This document shows positions 16,735-24,778 of a stretch of DNA of 36,403 nucleotides, piece after piece (within the stretch, counting starts at the first letter, position 1; each line of letters begins with the position of its first letter). The translations under genes were made by a program, and so were the position numbers. Source of the DNA: Anaerolineae bacterium. GTDB taxonomy: Bacteria; Chloroflexota; Anaerolineae; Anaerolineales; UBA11579. The notes under the pieces are model-generated. The model saw nothing but the letters and a program-made list of their open reading frames with translations, did no database searches and was not told the origin of the DNA. The stretch lies in the NCBI GenBank assembly GCA_004297445.1, contig SCUK01000022.1:1-36403 (forward strand), given 5' to 3'.

Positions 16735-18062
16735 GGGCCGGCCACCGTGATGGTCAGGATGGTATCGCCGGGGGGCGCACCGGGGTTGGCAGATGGGTCA
16801 CGCGGCGTGAGGTTGAGCACAATGTCCATCCCTTCGATGACTTCGCCGAAAATGGTGTAATCGCCGTTCAGGTTTTCTGCCGGCGCGGTGGTGATGAAGA
16901 ACTGGCTGCCGTTGGTGTCCGGGGCGTTGGCCTGGTGCGCCATGGCCACCAGACCGGGGCGGTCAAAGAGCAGGTTGGGGTCGGCCTCGAGGCCGAAATA
17001 ATAGCCGGGACTGCCGGCGCCGGTGCCGCTGGGGTCACCGGCCTGGGCCACGAAGCCGGGCAGGACACGGTGGAAAGTGATGTCATCGAACCAGCCGCGG
17101 TCGGCCAAAAAGATGAAACTGCTGACGGTGAAGGGGGCAACGTCCGGAAACAGGCGGATGACGATGTCGCCTTGTTCGGTCTGGATGGTGGCGATGTAGG
17201 TGCCGGCGGGGTCGGCCACCAGCGGCGGGCACTCCTGGAACTGGCGCGGCTCCAGCAGGGTTAGTTCGAGGGTGTAATCCAGGATGATGTAAAAGAACGC
17301 CGAGACCTGGACGGAGGTGAAGCCGCTCTGGGTATTGCCGAAATTCTGCTCCAGCAGGATGTCCATTTGTTCGCCGAGATTGAGCGACTGGCCGTTGATG
17401 ACCACGAACGGCGAATTGGGCAGGCCCAGCGCCACGCCCTGGTCCCAGGCGGCCTGGGCCTCCGCGGCGAGTTCCGGGCTGGTGAGGTCGGCTTCGAACT
17501 GGGCGCGGTCGAGACCCAATTCAGCGGCGGAATCGCCCAGCCAGAGGAGGAAGGCTTCTTCGGTGAGGGCGGCTTCCTGGGTAGCCCACTGGGTATAGCG
17601 GCCGTAGAGCACATCGTGCATTTCCCAGAACATGCCCTGGCGGCCGGCGGCCTCGGCGGCCTGCATGGCGAGGGCCGCTTTCGGATTAAGCGGTTCTTCC
17701 GGTGTGCCAATCAGCGGGAAGTGACGATACACAAAGCGCACATCTTCCGGGTGTTCCTGCTGCAACTGCGCCAGGATGGGCGCGAGCGAAGCGCAGTAGG
17801 GGCACTGAAAATCTGCGTATTCGATAATCGTGGCGTAGGCGTCTTCGGGGCCGATGGACCAATCGCCGGGTTGGGCTTCGGTAAGCGGGTTATCCGGGCG
17901 CGCCGCGGCCTGGCTGATAGCGGTGCAGGTGGCCACCGCCGGGCCGGAAATGCCGCCGGCGCTGAAGTCCGGCGTGGGGGATTCGTCTGCTGCGGGCGGC
18001 ACACTGCAGGCCGCCAGCCCGAGGACCAGCAGAAGAACAAGGAAGTGGATGGCTTTGCGCAT
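16731..18062 (-). CDS. Lipoprotein fusing a DsbA-like thioredoxin domain to a cyclophilin-type PPIase
   Basis: The protein is 443 aa from the ATG at 18062 (MRKAIHFL...), which gives a perfect signal; a TTG at 18083 adds 7 residues. The lipobox is LAAC with the lipidated C19. After a Pro/Ser linker comes a DsbA/DsbG-like thioredoxin domain (about 60-240) with the active site C87-P-Y-C90 in YADFQCPYCASL, preceded by an IIEYAD strand. The cis-Pro loop region is probably LPNSPFVVING. A cyclophilin domain follows (about 280-443): FHRVLPGFVAQAGD, GSQFFIT and the final IFGEVIEGMDIV. One chain thus joins a thiol-disulfide oxidoreductase to a peptidyl-prolyl isomerase outside the membrane, both acting on folding of exported proteins. 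It is first in the operon with the PrsW-like and DedA genes. Confidence 0.9.
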   Translation of the reverse strand: MRKAIHFLVLLLVLGLAACSVPPAADESPTPDFSAGGISGPAVATCTAISQAAARPDNPLTEAQPGDWSIGPEDAYATIIEYADFQCPYCASLAPILAQLQQEHPEDVRFVYRHFPLIGTPEEPLNPKAALAMQAAEAAGRQGMFWEMHDVLYGRYTQWATQEAALTEEAFLLWLGDSAAELGLDRAQFEADLTSPELAAEAQAAWDQGVALGLPNSPFVVINGQSLNLGEQMDILLEQNFGNTQSGFTSVQVSAFFYIILDYTLELTLLEPRQFQECPPLVADPAGTYIATIQTEQGDIVIRLFPDVAPFTVSSFIFLADRGWFDDITFHRVLPGFVAQAGDPSGTGAGSPGYYFGLEADPNLLFDRPGLVAMAHQANAPDTNGSQFFITTAPAENLNGDYTIFGEVIEGMDIVLNLTPRDPSANPGAPPGDTILTITVAGP

Positions 18063-18195
18063 CAGGAGGAGGGTTCCAGGCAATCTATGGGCGTTGGCCG
18101 CCGCGATATTTTATGAGGGCCAATCGCATAACCGCGTCATTTTACCAGTTTTGGGGTGGCCCTCCGCGGTTACAATGCTGAGTCGGGAGCCCCGC
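18063..18195. promoter_or_regulatory. Divergent promoter region between the folding operon and plsC
   Basis: TACAAT at 18171-18176 is the likely -10 of plsC, giving a leader of about 13 nt that contains GGGAG. On the minus strand TAAAAT near 18111-18106 is a possible -10 for the lipoprotein operon, about 45 nt before its ATG. Both calls rest on -10 similarity only. Confidence 0.4.
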
Positions 18196-18900
18196 ATGCC
18201 GCGCAAGATCCTATTCTTTATCATTCGACTGCTGATGCGCACCCTGACGCGCATGGAAGTGCGCAACGCGCAAACCCTGCCGGCCAGCGGCGGGGCGATT
18301 GTGGTCATCAATCATATCGGGCGGCTGGATGCGGCGATGATTTTTCTGAGCATCCCGCGTGAGGATGTGACCGGCTGGGTGGCGGAGAAATACCATGAAT
18401 CCTGGATCATGCGGGTAATGGTCAAGGCGCTGGATGGCATCTGGATTAACCGCTTTGAGGCCGACTTGAAAGCGCTGAAAGCCGCGGTCGCCTGGTTGAA
18501 GGCCGGCAAGATGATGGGGATTGCGCCGGAAGGCACCCGCAGCCTGGATGGCGCACTGATGCCGGGCAAAGCCGGCGTGGCTTACCTGGCAGACCGCACC
18601 GGCGTGCCGCTCATCCCGGCCGGAATTGAAGCCAGCCCCCACGCGGTGCGCGAAGCGCTGACGCTGCGGCGGCCGCGCATTTCCATCACGTATGGCGAGC
18701 CCTTCCACCTGCCGCCGGTGCCGCGCGAACGGCGCGAAGAGGCGCTGGAAGAAAACACTGCCGAAATCATGTGCCGGATTGCGGCGCTATTGCCACCGGA
18801 ACGCCACGGCGTCTATGCCGGGCACCCCCGTTTGCAGGCATTGCTGGCAGAAAAGGCCTTTGGTACTGCCGGCGGCAACGACGGGCAAAAACCTGTATAA
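18196..18900 (+). CDS. plsC: 1-acyl-sn-glycerol-3-phosphate acyltransferase (PlsC-like)
   Basis: The protein is 234 aa from the ATG at 18196, with GGGAG 7-8 nt upstream. It has the four acyltransferase blocks: motif I N-H-I-G-R-L-D (HX4D, about residues 38-43), motif II with INRF near 86, motif III PEGTRS near 115, and motif IV near VPLIPAGIE at 142. A short hydrophobic N-terminus can associate with the membrane. PlsC puts the second acyl chain on lysophosphatidic acid to give phosphatidic acid. Because the family also includes related glycerolipid acyltransferases, the exact substrate is an inference. The C-terminal tail is variable and its last codons overlap the -10 box of the next gene. 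Confidence 0.85.
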   Translation: MPRKILFFIIRLLMRTLTRMEVRNAQTLPASGGAIVVINHIGRLDAAMIFLSIPREDVTGWVAEKYHESWIMRVMVKALDGIWINRFEADLKALKAAVAWLKAGKMMGIAPEGTRSLDGALMPGKAGVAYLADRTGVPLIPAGIEASPHAVREALTLRRPRISITYGEPFHLPPVPRERREEALEENTAEIMCRIAALLPPERHGVYAGHPRLQALLAEKAFGTAGGNDGQKPV

Positions 18901-18901
18901 T
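18896..18901 (+). promoter_or_regulatory. TATAAT box overlapping the plsC stop codon
   Basis: A perfect -10 hexamer overlaps the plsC TAA. The following 81-nt leader carries GGAGGAG at 18966-18972 before the GAF gene. No good -35 is seen 17 nt upstream. Confidence 0.45.
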
Positions 18902-18982
18902 TGGTCAACTGAAAGGATTTTGTAAGGCGCGAATACGGGCAAAGGTTAGACAGTACTCGCTCTTCGGAGGAGACAGTATGTT

Positions 18983-19591
18983 ATGACCGCTGATACCAAT
19001 ACCATCCGACATTTACAGCAGGAAAACATCCGTTTGCGGGCTGACAACAACTCGCTGAAGGATTATGTGACGCGCCTGCAGAACGCCATCCGGGCGCTGA
19101 CGGCGCTGCAACACCAGCTTGACCACATCCGGCCGGACACCAACATCTTTGAACTCATCCAGAACATCCTCAAGGCGGCGCTGGCGGCCGTAGACTCAGA
19201 AGACGGGTCGCTGGCGCTGGTGGATGAGGAAAGCAAGCAACTGGTGTTCGTGGAAGTCATCGGCACCTCGCGCGACAAACTGCTGAACTTCCGCATGCCG
19301 GCCAATCAGGGCGTGGCGGGCTGGTGCGTGGTGAACCGCAAGCCGCGCATGGTGGAAGACAGCCGCAAGGAACAGGCGTTTTCCCCGCAGGTGGACAAGA
19401 TGACCGGCCTGCAAACCAACTCCTTGATCTGCGTGCCGCTGTTGGACGGCAACCGCCCGCTGGGCACGCTGGAAGTGGTCAACACCCGCAGCGGCCGGCC
19501 GTTCAACCAGTCCGATTTGGAACTGATGATGTTGGTGAGCAAACTGGCTTCGCTGGCCATCCTGACCGCGGAAAAAGTACAGCAGGGCTGA
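18983..19591 (+). CDS. Stand-alone GAF-domain protein
   Basis: The protein is 202 aa, from the ATG at 18983 with GGAGGAG 10 nt upstream. The first 45 residues form a coiled coil (LQQENIRLRADNNSLKDYVTRLQNAIRAL). A single GAF domain follows (about 50-200), with SEDGSLALVDEESKQLVFVEVIG, the NQGVAGWCVVNRKPRMVED segment and VPLLDGNRPLGTLEVVNTRSG. GAF domains bind cyclic nucleotides, tetrapyrroles or other small ligands, or mediate dimerisation. No output domain is attached, so it probably acts through a partner via the coiled coil. The ATG overlaps the stop of a tiny preceding reading frame (ATG TTA TGA), possibly by chance. A terminator follows. Confidence 0.85.
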   Translation: MTADTNTIRHLQQENIRLRADNNSLKDYVTRLQNAIRALTALQHQLDHIRPDTNIFELIQNILKAALAAVDSEDGSLALVDEESKQLVFVEVIGTSRDKLLNFRMPANQGVAGWCVVNRKPRMVEDSRKEQAFSPQVDKMTGLQTNSLICVPLLDGNRPLGTLEVVNTRSGRPFNQSDLELMMLVSKLASLAILTAEKVQQG

Positions 19592-19618
19592 TTTTCCATT
19601 TATTCCTCTTTTCATCTT

Positions 19619-19651
19619 ACGGCACGGCGCTTATCGCCGTGCCGTTTTGTT
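19619..19651 (+). terminator. Terminator after the GAF gene
   Basis: ACGGCACGGCG (19619-19629) pairs perfectly with CGCCGTGCCGT (19635-19645) across a CTTAT loop, followed by TTTTGTT. Confidence 0.9.
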
Positions 19652-19670
19652 AGAAGTTCCCTCTCACCCC

Positions 19671-19699
19671 TTGACAACCTGCGCCGTCTTTCACATAAT
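19671..19699 (+). promoter_or_regulatory. Sigma70 promoter of the pheST operon
   Basis: TTGACA (19671-19676) is followed by 17 nt and then CATAAT (19694-19699). Transcription should start near 19706, just before the T-box leader. Confidence 0.85.
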
Positions 19700-19705
19700 A
19701 GGAAG

Positions 19706-19996
19706 ACAACCGAGATTAAAAGGCATCGACCGAGGAAAGTAGGCGGACAGAAACTGCCAGAGAGGTCCGGGCAATGGCTGAAACCCGAACCCAGTTGAAC
19801 CCCGCCGAAGTTCCCTCGTGAGCCGCTCCTGTGAATGGGCGCCTGCCCTAGTAGCGAGAGACGTGACCCGCCCGTTAGCGCGGGGGCCAATCGCCGACCC
19901 AGTTCGGCCGCTGGCACAGAGAGAACGGCACAGCCGTTAATGTGGGTGGTACCGCGGGAATTCCCTCCCGTCCCATGTGGACGGGAGTTTTGTTTT
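19706..19996 (+). ncRNA. T-box leader (phenylalanine-specific) controlling pheST
   Basis: This is a tRNA-sensing leader RNA of about 290 nt. The specifier helix is visible: CGAGG (19731-19735) plus GGCGG (19742-19746) pair with CCGCC (19802-19806) and CCTCG (19814-19818). They enclose the S-turn AGTA (19738-19741) on one side and GAAG followed by the specifier TTC (19811-19813, a Phe codon) on the other. The conserved T-box, GGGTGGTACCGCGGG, is at 19944-19958, and its TGGT bulge (19947-19950) would pair with the ACCA end of uncharged tRNA-Phe. The terminator stem CTCCCGTCC (19965-19973) / GGACGGGAG (19979-19987) is followed by TTTTGTTTT. Uncharged tRNA-Phe should stabilise the antiterminator and allow pheS and pheT expression. 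All elements agree, so confidence is high. Confidence 0.95.
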
Positions 19997-20033
19997 AAAG
20001 GCTCGAAGATCGAGTAACGGACTTGGAGGAACG

Positions 20034-21065
20034 ATGGATATCTTAAAGGAATTGGATGTCATTGAGAAAGACGGGTTGGCGGCGCTGGCCGCTGCCGAAG
20101 ATGAGGACGCTCTGGCCGCCTGGCGCACGGCGCACCTGGGCCGCAAGTCCGGGTTGATGGCGGCGTTTGACGGGATGAAGGACCTCAGCAAGGAGGAACG
20201 CCCGCAGGTGGGTCGGCGCGCCAACGAGGTCAAGCAGGCACTGGAGGGCGCGCTGGAGAAGAAACTGGTTGCCGTGCGGCAAGCCACGCTCGAAGCCTCG
20301 CTGGCAGGCGAGCATCTGGACGTCAGCCTGCCGGGGCGCGCCCTGCCGCTGGGGCGGCTGCATCCGGTGAACCAGACCTTGCGGCGCATCTACGCCATCT
20401 TCGCCGAGATGGGTTTCCAGGTGTATCGCTCGCGCGAGGTGGAGAGCGATGACTACAACTTCACCTTCCTCAACATCCCGGCGCACCACCCGGCGCGCGA
20501 CATGTGGGACACCTTCCACACCGACCGCGAGGGCGTCATCCTGCGCACCCACACCTCGCCGGGCCAGATTCACGCCATGCGCGAGTACTGCCCGGAGAAC
20601 ATCCGCGTGATTTTGCCGGGGATGGTGTACCGCTACGAACAGGTGACCACGCGTTCCGAGATGCAGTTCAACCAGGTGGAGGGGCTGGCCGTGGGGCCGA
20701 ACATCACCTTTGGCGACCTGAAAGGCACACTGACCGATTTCGCCCGCCGCCTGTTCAACCCGGACGTGCGCACCCGCTTCCGCGCCTCGCACTTCCCCTT
20801 CACCGAGCCGAGCGCCGAAATGGACGTGGAGTGTTTCGTGTGCATGGGCGATGGCTGTTCGGTGTGCAAGGGCACCGGCTGGCTGGAAATCCTGGGGTCT
20901 GGCATGGTGCACCCCACCGTGCTGCGCTACGGCGGCTACGACCCGGAAAAGGTGTCCGGCTTCGCCTTCGGCATGGGACCGGAACGCATCACAATGCTGC
21001 TGCACCGCATCACGGACATCCGTCATTTCTGGCGCAATGATGTGCGCTTCCTTGAGCAGTTCTAG
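20034..21065 (+). CDS. pheS: Phenylalanyl-tRNA synthetase alpha subunit
   Basis: The protein is 343 aa from the ATG at 20034, with GGAGG 4 nt upstream. A frame reaching back to 19977 would start inside the terminator. A coiled-coil N-terminus (about 1-85, including HLGRKSGL) is followed by the class II catalytic core. Motif 1 is near HPVNQTLRRIYAIFAEMGF, motif 2 near RTHTSPGQI and VYRYEQ, and motif 3 near FAFGMGPERI. A CxxCx4CxxC cluster (CFVCMGDGCSVC) lies before the catalytic C-terminus and could bind zinc; similar clusters occur in some bacterial PheS. With PheT it forms the alpha2beta2 enzyme that charges tRNA-Phe in the cytosol. Expression is under the Phe T-box. The stop is 9 nt before pheT. 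Confidence 0.97.
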   Translation: MDILKELDVIEKDGLAALAAAEDEDALAAWRTAHLGRKSGLMAAFDGMKDLSKEERPQVGRRANEVKQALEGALEKKLVAVRQATLEASLAGEHLDVSLPGRALPLGRLHPVNQTLRRIYAIFAEMGFQVYRSREVESDDYNFTFLNIPAHHPARDMWDTFHTDREGVILRTHTSPGQIHAMREYCPENIRVILPGMVYRYEQVTTRSEMQFNQVEGLAVGPNITFGDLKGTLTDFARRLFNPDVRTRFRASHFPFTEPSAEMDVECFVCMGDGCSVCKGTGWLEILGSGMVHPTVLRYGGYDPEKVSGFAFGMGPERITMLLHRITDIRHFWRNDVRFLEQF

Positions 21066-21074
21066 GAGACGATG

Positions 21075-23612
21075 ATGAAAGTACCTGTTTCGTGGCTAAA
21101 AGACTACGTTGACCTCGATGGCATCTCCATCGAAGAACTGGCACACCGGCTCACGATGGCCGGACTGGAAAGCGAAGAAATCACCTTCGTCGGTCTGCCG
21201 CTGCCGCCTGGCGACAAGCACGACTTCAAGGTCAACGGCATCGCCTGGGACCGCGAGAAAATCGTGGTGGCGGAAGTGCTGGAAGTGAATCCGCACCCCA
21301 ACGCCGACAGGCTGACGCTGTGCCGTCTGAACGATGGCGAGCGCGAGCACACCGTGCTCACCGGCGCGCCCAACCTGTTCCCCTACAAGGGGCAGGGGCC
21401 GCTCGACCCGCCGCTCAAAGTGGCATACGCCAAAGAAGGGACCACGCTGTACGACGGTCACGCCGAAGGCTGGCAGTTGATGACGCTCAAGAAAGCCGTC
21501 ATCCGTGGCGTGGAGTCGTATTCGATGGTGTGCTCGGAAAAGGAACTGGGCATCTCCGAGGAGCATGAGGGCATCATGCTGCTGCCCGAAGACGCGCCCA
21601 CCGGCATGCCGCTAGCCGACTATATGGGCGACGCGGTGCTGGACATCGCCATCACGCCCAACATCGCCCGCAATGCCAACATCCTCGGCGTGGCGCGCGA
21701 GATCGCCGCGCTGTTCGGGCGCGAACTCCAACAACCCTCCTATGACTTCACCGCCGAAGGCGCGCCGGTGGCCGGGCAGTTCGGCATCAAAATCGAGAAC
21801 CCGGAACTGAATCCGCGCTTCGTGGGCGGGCTGATTCGCGACATCGAAATTCGCCCCAGCCCGGACTGGGTGCAGCGCCGTCTGCGCCTTGCCGGCCAGC
21901 GGCCCATCAACAACATCGTGGACGTCACCAACTATGTGATGCTGGACATCGGCCAGCCGCTGCATGCCTTCGACTACGACGAACTGGTGCGCCGCGCCGG
22001 CGGCAAAACGCCCACGCTCATCACGCGCATGGCGAAGAAAGGCGAGAAGCTGACCACGCTGGACGGCGAAACCCACGCGCTGGAAGACTTCACCGTACTG
22101 GTGGCGGATACGAAAGGCTCGCACTCCATCGCCGGCATCATGGGCGGCGCGGACACCGAAGTGACCGACAAAACCACCAACGTGCTGCTGGAGGGCGCGA
22201 ACTGGAACTTCATCAACATCCGCAAGACGCTGGGGTATCTCAAGATGAATTCCGAGGCATCGTACCGCTTCAGCCGCGGCGTGCATCCTGCCATGGCGTC
22301 GCGCGGGGTGGGCCGCGGGTTGGAACTGATGCGCCAGTGGGCAGGCGGCACGATTTGCAAAGGATTGGTGGACGAGTATCCCCTGCCCTACGAAGACCCG
22401 ACCACCGAGCTGACGCCGGAAGACGTGCGGCGCTGGCTGGGGATTGACCTGAAGCCGAAAGACATCGCCGCCATCCTGGCGCGGCTGGATTTCAAGACCA
22501 GCATAAAGGGCAAGGTGATTTCCGCCACCGCGCCGGACCACCGCGTCGACATCTCCGATGACCCGGTCATCGGCAAGGCCGACCTGCTGGAAGAAATCGC
22601 CCGCATTTACGGCTATGACAATATCCCCGAAACGCGGCTGGCCGATGTGCTGCCGCCGCAGCGCAACAACGCCGCGCTGGAATTCGAGGAGCGCGTGCGC
22701 GACCTGCTGGCACGCCAGGGCTTGCAGGAAATCGTTACCTACCGCCTCACCAGCCCGGAGCGCGAGGCCAAACGCCTGCCCCCCGGCGTGGCACCCGACC
22801 CCAAGCCCTACATCACGCTCAAGAACCCCATCACGCCGGACCGTTTCGCGATGCGCAAGAGCATGCTGGCGAGCATGCTGGAAATCCTGGAACGCAACGC
22901 GCGCCTGCGCGAGCGGCTGGCGTTCTTCGAAATCGGGTTCGTGTACCACGACTCAGAAGCCGGGCCGCTGCCGGACGAGAAGCCGCGGCTGGTCATCGCC
23001 ATCACCGGACGGCGTGACCTGCCGGCATGGCAGGGCGGCGCGGAGGAAAACCTGGATTACTACGACCTCAAGGGCATCGTGGAGGGGTTGCTGGGAGGTC
23101 TGCACCTGAACGCTGTGCGCTACGAGCCGAGCCAGCACCCGTCGTTCCACCCCGGCAAACAGGCGCGCCTGCTGGCGGGCGAACGTCAGATAGGCACGAT
23201 TGGCGAACTGCACCCGGCGGTGCACGGCCAGCATGACTTAGGCCCGGCGCCGGTGCTGGCGGCGACCTTCGCGCTGGACGCGCTGATGGAAGCCGCCCCG
23301 CCGCGCCACGAGGTGCAGGAGGTTCCCGCTTTCCCGCCAGTGCTGGAAGACCTGGCCTTCATCCTGGACGAAACCATCCCGGCCGGGCAGGTGCAGGCGC
23401 TGATTGAGCAGACCGGCGGCGCGACGCTGGCAGGGGTGCGGCTGTTTGACGTGTACCGCGGCGAGCAGTTGGGCGCGGGCAAAAAGAGCCTGGCCTACGC
23501 GCTGACCTACCAGGCAGAAGACCGCACGCTGACGGATGACGAAGTTGCCAAGTTGCGCAAGAAGATCGTGGGCCGGCTGGAACGCGAACTCGGCGCAACG
23601 CTGCGAGCGTGA
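21075..23612 (+). CDS. pheT: Phenylalanyl-tRNA synthetase beta subunit
   Basis: The protein is 845 aa. Of two adjacent ATGs (21072, 21075), the second has the better 6-nt spacing from AGGAG. Domain order is normal: an N-terminal B1 part starting MKVPVSWLKDYVD; a tRNA-binding EMAP/OB domain (about 50-165, with EVNPHPNADRLTLCRL); B3/B4 editing domain (about 210-400, INNIVDVTNYVMLDIGQPLHAFDYD); B5 domain (about 410-485); catalytic-like core (with LLEEIARIYGYDNIPE); and C-terminal FDX-ACB domain (about 750-845, EVPAFPPVLEDLAFILDE to GKKSLAYALTYQAEDRTLTDDEV). It recognises tRNA-Phe and edits mischarged Tyr. The length is at the upper end of the family. It is followed by a strong hairpin. Confidence 0.97.
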   Translation: MKVPVSWLKDYVDLDGISIEELAHRLTMAGLESEEITFVGLPLPPGDKHDFKVNGIAWDREKIVVAEVLEVNPHPNADRLTLCRLNDGEREHTVLTGAPNLFPYKGQGPLDPPLKVAYAKEGTTLYDGHAEGWQLMTLKKAVIRGVESYSMVCSEKELGISEEHEGIMLLPEDAPTGMPLADYMGDAVLDIAITPNIARNANILGVAREIAALFGRELQQPSYDFTAEGAPVAGQFGIKIENPELNPRFVGGLIRDIEIRPSPDWVQRRLRLAGQRPINNIVDVTNYVMLDIGQPLHAFDYDELVRRAGGKTPTLITRMAKKGEKLTTLDGETHALEDFTVLVADTKGSHSIAGIMGGADTEVTDKTTNVLLEGANWNFINIRKTLGYLKMNSEASYRFSRGVHPAMASRGVGRGLELMRQWAGGTICKGLVDEYPLPYEDPTTELTPEDVRRWLGIDLKPKDIAAILARLDFKTSIKGKVISATAPDHRVDISDDPVIGKADLLEEIARIYGYDNIPETRLADVLPPQRNNAALEFEERVRDLLARQGLQEIVTYRLTSPEREAKRLPPGVAPDPKPYITLKNPITPDRFAMRKSMLASMLEILERNARLRERLAFFEIGFVYHDSEAGPLPDEKPRLVIAITGRRDLPAWQGGAEENLDYYDLKGIVEGLLGGLHLNAVRYEPSQHPSFHPGKQARLLAGERQIGTIGELHPAVHGQHDLGPAPVLAATFALDALMEAAPPRHEVQEVPAFPPVLEDLAFILDETIPAGQVQALIEQTGGATLAGVRLFDVYRGEQLGAGKKSLAYALTYQAEDRTLTDDEVAKLRKKIVGRLERELGATLRA

Positions 23613-23619
23613 ACGAAGA

Positions 23620-23649
23620 GGCCCTTAGGGTTTGGAAACCCTAAGGGCC
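23620..23649. terminator. 14-bp perfect hairpin after pheT
   Basis: GGCCCTTAGGGTTT (23620-23633) and AAACCCTAAGGGCC (23636-23649) are perfect complements separated by GG. No T-tract follows directly. It acts as the end of the pheST transcript or is a dispersed palindromic repeat. Confidence 0.7.
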
Positions 23650-23679
23650 GTAGTTTCTGTCTGACAAGGGTGGCGAGGC

Positions 23680-23685
23680 TATAAT
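23680..23685 (+). promoter_or_regulatory. TATAAT box upstream of the methyltransferase
   Basis: This is a perfect -10 hexamer 91 nt before the methyltransferase ATG. No clear -35 is seen. The palindromic repeat at 23705-23752 would lie in the resulting 5' leader. Confidence 0.45.
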
Positions 23686-23704
23686 CAACAAAACCCGTAG
23701 AGAG

Positions 23705-23752
23705 TCGTAGGGGCACGTGAGTTGCTTCGCAACTTTCGCCGTGCCCCTACGA
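23705..23752. repeat. Nested palindromic repeat with GTAGGGGC...GCCCCTAC ends
   Basis: The outer stem is TCGTAGGGGCACG (23705-23717) with CGTGCCCCTACGA (23740-23752). The inner stem is AGTTGC/GCAACT (23720-23734, loop TTC). The outer ends share GTAGGGGC with the palindrome at 14706-14733, so these are two members of one family. It lies in the 5' leader of the methyltransferase gene. Confidence 0.75.
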
Positions 23753-23776
23753 ACATCAGGAAGCCCGACCTACACG

Positions 23777-24679
23777 ATGGATTCCGAAAACAAAACGCCC
23801 GCCCCTCGCAAGAAGAAACCGACCGCCACGTCCTCCTTTGGCGTGGGCAAACGCGAGGCGCACGACAGTTCGGCGTTCTACAACGGGCGCATGTATGAGG
23901 GGCTGTTCGCTGAACCGCTGGACGAGACAGAACTGAAGAAAATTCCCGTCCCGCCGCCCGGCGAGTGGGCGAATCAGATTTACTGCCACACCGCCGAAGA
24001 CATGCGCCACATCCCGGATAACAGCATCGGCCTGGCCGTCACCTCACCGCCCTACAATGCCAACAAAGACTACGATGACGACCTATCGTTGACCGAATAC
24101 CTCGGCCTGATTTCGCGGGTGGGCGCAGAGGTGTACCGCGTCCTGCGGCCCGGCGGGCGCTATGCCGTCAACATCGCCAACCTGGGCCGCAAGCCGTACA
24201 TCCCGATGAACGCTTTCTTTTACCAGGCGCACATCGCGCTGGGCTTCCTGCCGATGGGCGAAATCATCTGGCAGAAGGCGAAGGGGGCCAGCGGCTCGAC
24301 GGCGTGGGGAAGCTGGCTGAACGCCAAAGCGCCGCGCCTGCGCGACCTGCACGAATACGTGCTCATCTTCGCCAAGCAGTCCTTCTCACGGCCAGACAAG
24401 GGCGAGAGCGACATCAGCCAGGAAGAATTCATGGCCGCCACGCTTTCGGTGTGGGAAATCGCGCCCGAGTCGGCCAAACGCGTCGGCCACCCGGCCCCGT
24501 TCCCGGTGGCGCTGGTCGAGCGCCTGATTCGGCTGTACTCCTACCGCGGTGATGTGGTGCTCGACCCGTTCATGGGTTCCGGCACCACGGCGGTGGCGGC
24601 GGCAGGCTGTGGGCGGGGGTATGTGGGGTACGAGGTGAATGAGGATTATGTGGAGCTGGCAGAAAAGCGATTGGAGTAA
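23777..24679 (+). CDS. Solitary SPPY-type DNA methyltransferase (beta-class amino-methyltransferase)
   Basis: The protein is 300 aa from the ATG at 23777, chosen because upstream codons lie within the repeat hairpin. A basic N-terminal tail (RKKKPTATS) leads to catalytic motif IV S90-P-P-Y93 in [16 protein letters not shown]. The SAM-binding motif I, D263-P-F-M-G-S-G-T-T, comes near the C-terminus. The order IV then I defines the beta class, and SPPY is typical of N4-cytosine enzymes, though some N6-adenine enzymes share it. The target-recognition region lies between (about 130-240). No restriction endonuclease gene is adjacent, so it is either a regulatory or housekeeping orphan. The recognition site cannot be read from sequence. 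The start lacks an obvious ribosome-binding site. Confidence 0.88.
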   Translation: MDSENKTPAPRKKKPTATSSFGVGKREAHDSSAFYNGRMYEGLFAEPLDETELKKIPVPPPGEWANQIYCHTAEDMRHIPDNSIGLAVTSPPYNANKDYDDDLSLTEYLGLISRVGAEVYRVLRPGGRYAVNIANLGRKPYIPMNAFFYQAHIALGFLPMGEIIWQKAKGASGSTAWGSWLNAKAPRLRDLHEYVLIFAKQSFSRPDKGESDISQEEFMAATLSVWEIAPESAKRVGHPAPFPVALVERLIRLYSYRGDVVLDPFMGSGTTAVAAAGCGRGYVGYEVNEDYVELAEKRLE

Positions 24680-24720
24680 AGACAGGTTAGGATGCTCCGC
24701 ATCCTTAAACCTGTCTTTAC
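24676..24720. repeat. Long hairpin covering the methyltransferase stop codon
   Basis: The left arm 24676-24695 (begins GTAAAGACAGGTT, ends AGGATGC) pairs with the right arm 24699-24720 (begins GCATCCT, ends CTGTCTTTAC), with TCC as loop and a two-base bulge. The TAA stop is inside the left arm. It probably acts as terminator and resembles a dispersed GGATGCTCCGCATCC-type repeat. Confidence 0.7.
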
Positions 24721-24743
24721 GAATCTTGCGAAGTTGCGTCCTA

Positions 24744-24749
24744 TACAAT
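24744..24749 (+). promoter_or_regulatory. -10 box (TACAAT) of the S9 peptidase gene
   Basis: TACAAT lies 29 nt before the GTG start. The -35 is not clear, since the expected position falls next to the preceding hairpin. Confidence 0.4.
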
Positions 24750-24778
24750 TGGTAAGTACTGAATTCGTTGGAGGAAGC

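Noticed and set aside
15691..16860. 389-codon plus-strand frame over the PrsW-like gene
   Set aside because: It is Gln/His/Arg-rich without motifs, while the minus strand encodes clear membrane helices and protease residues.
18978..18986. Two-codon frame ATG TTA TGA overlapping the GAF start
   Set aside because: It could be a translational coupling device, but such a short frame is expected by chance, and GGAGGAG is close enough to the GAF ATG to serve it.
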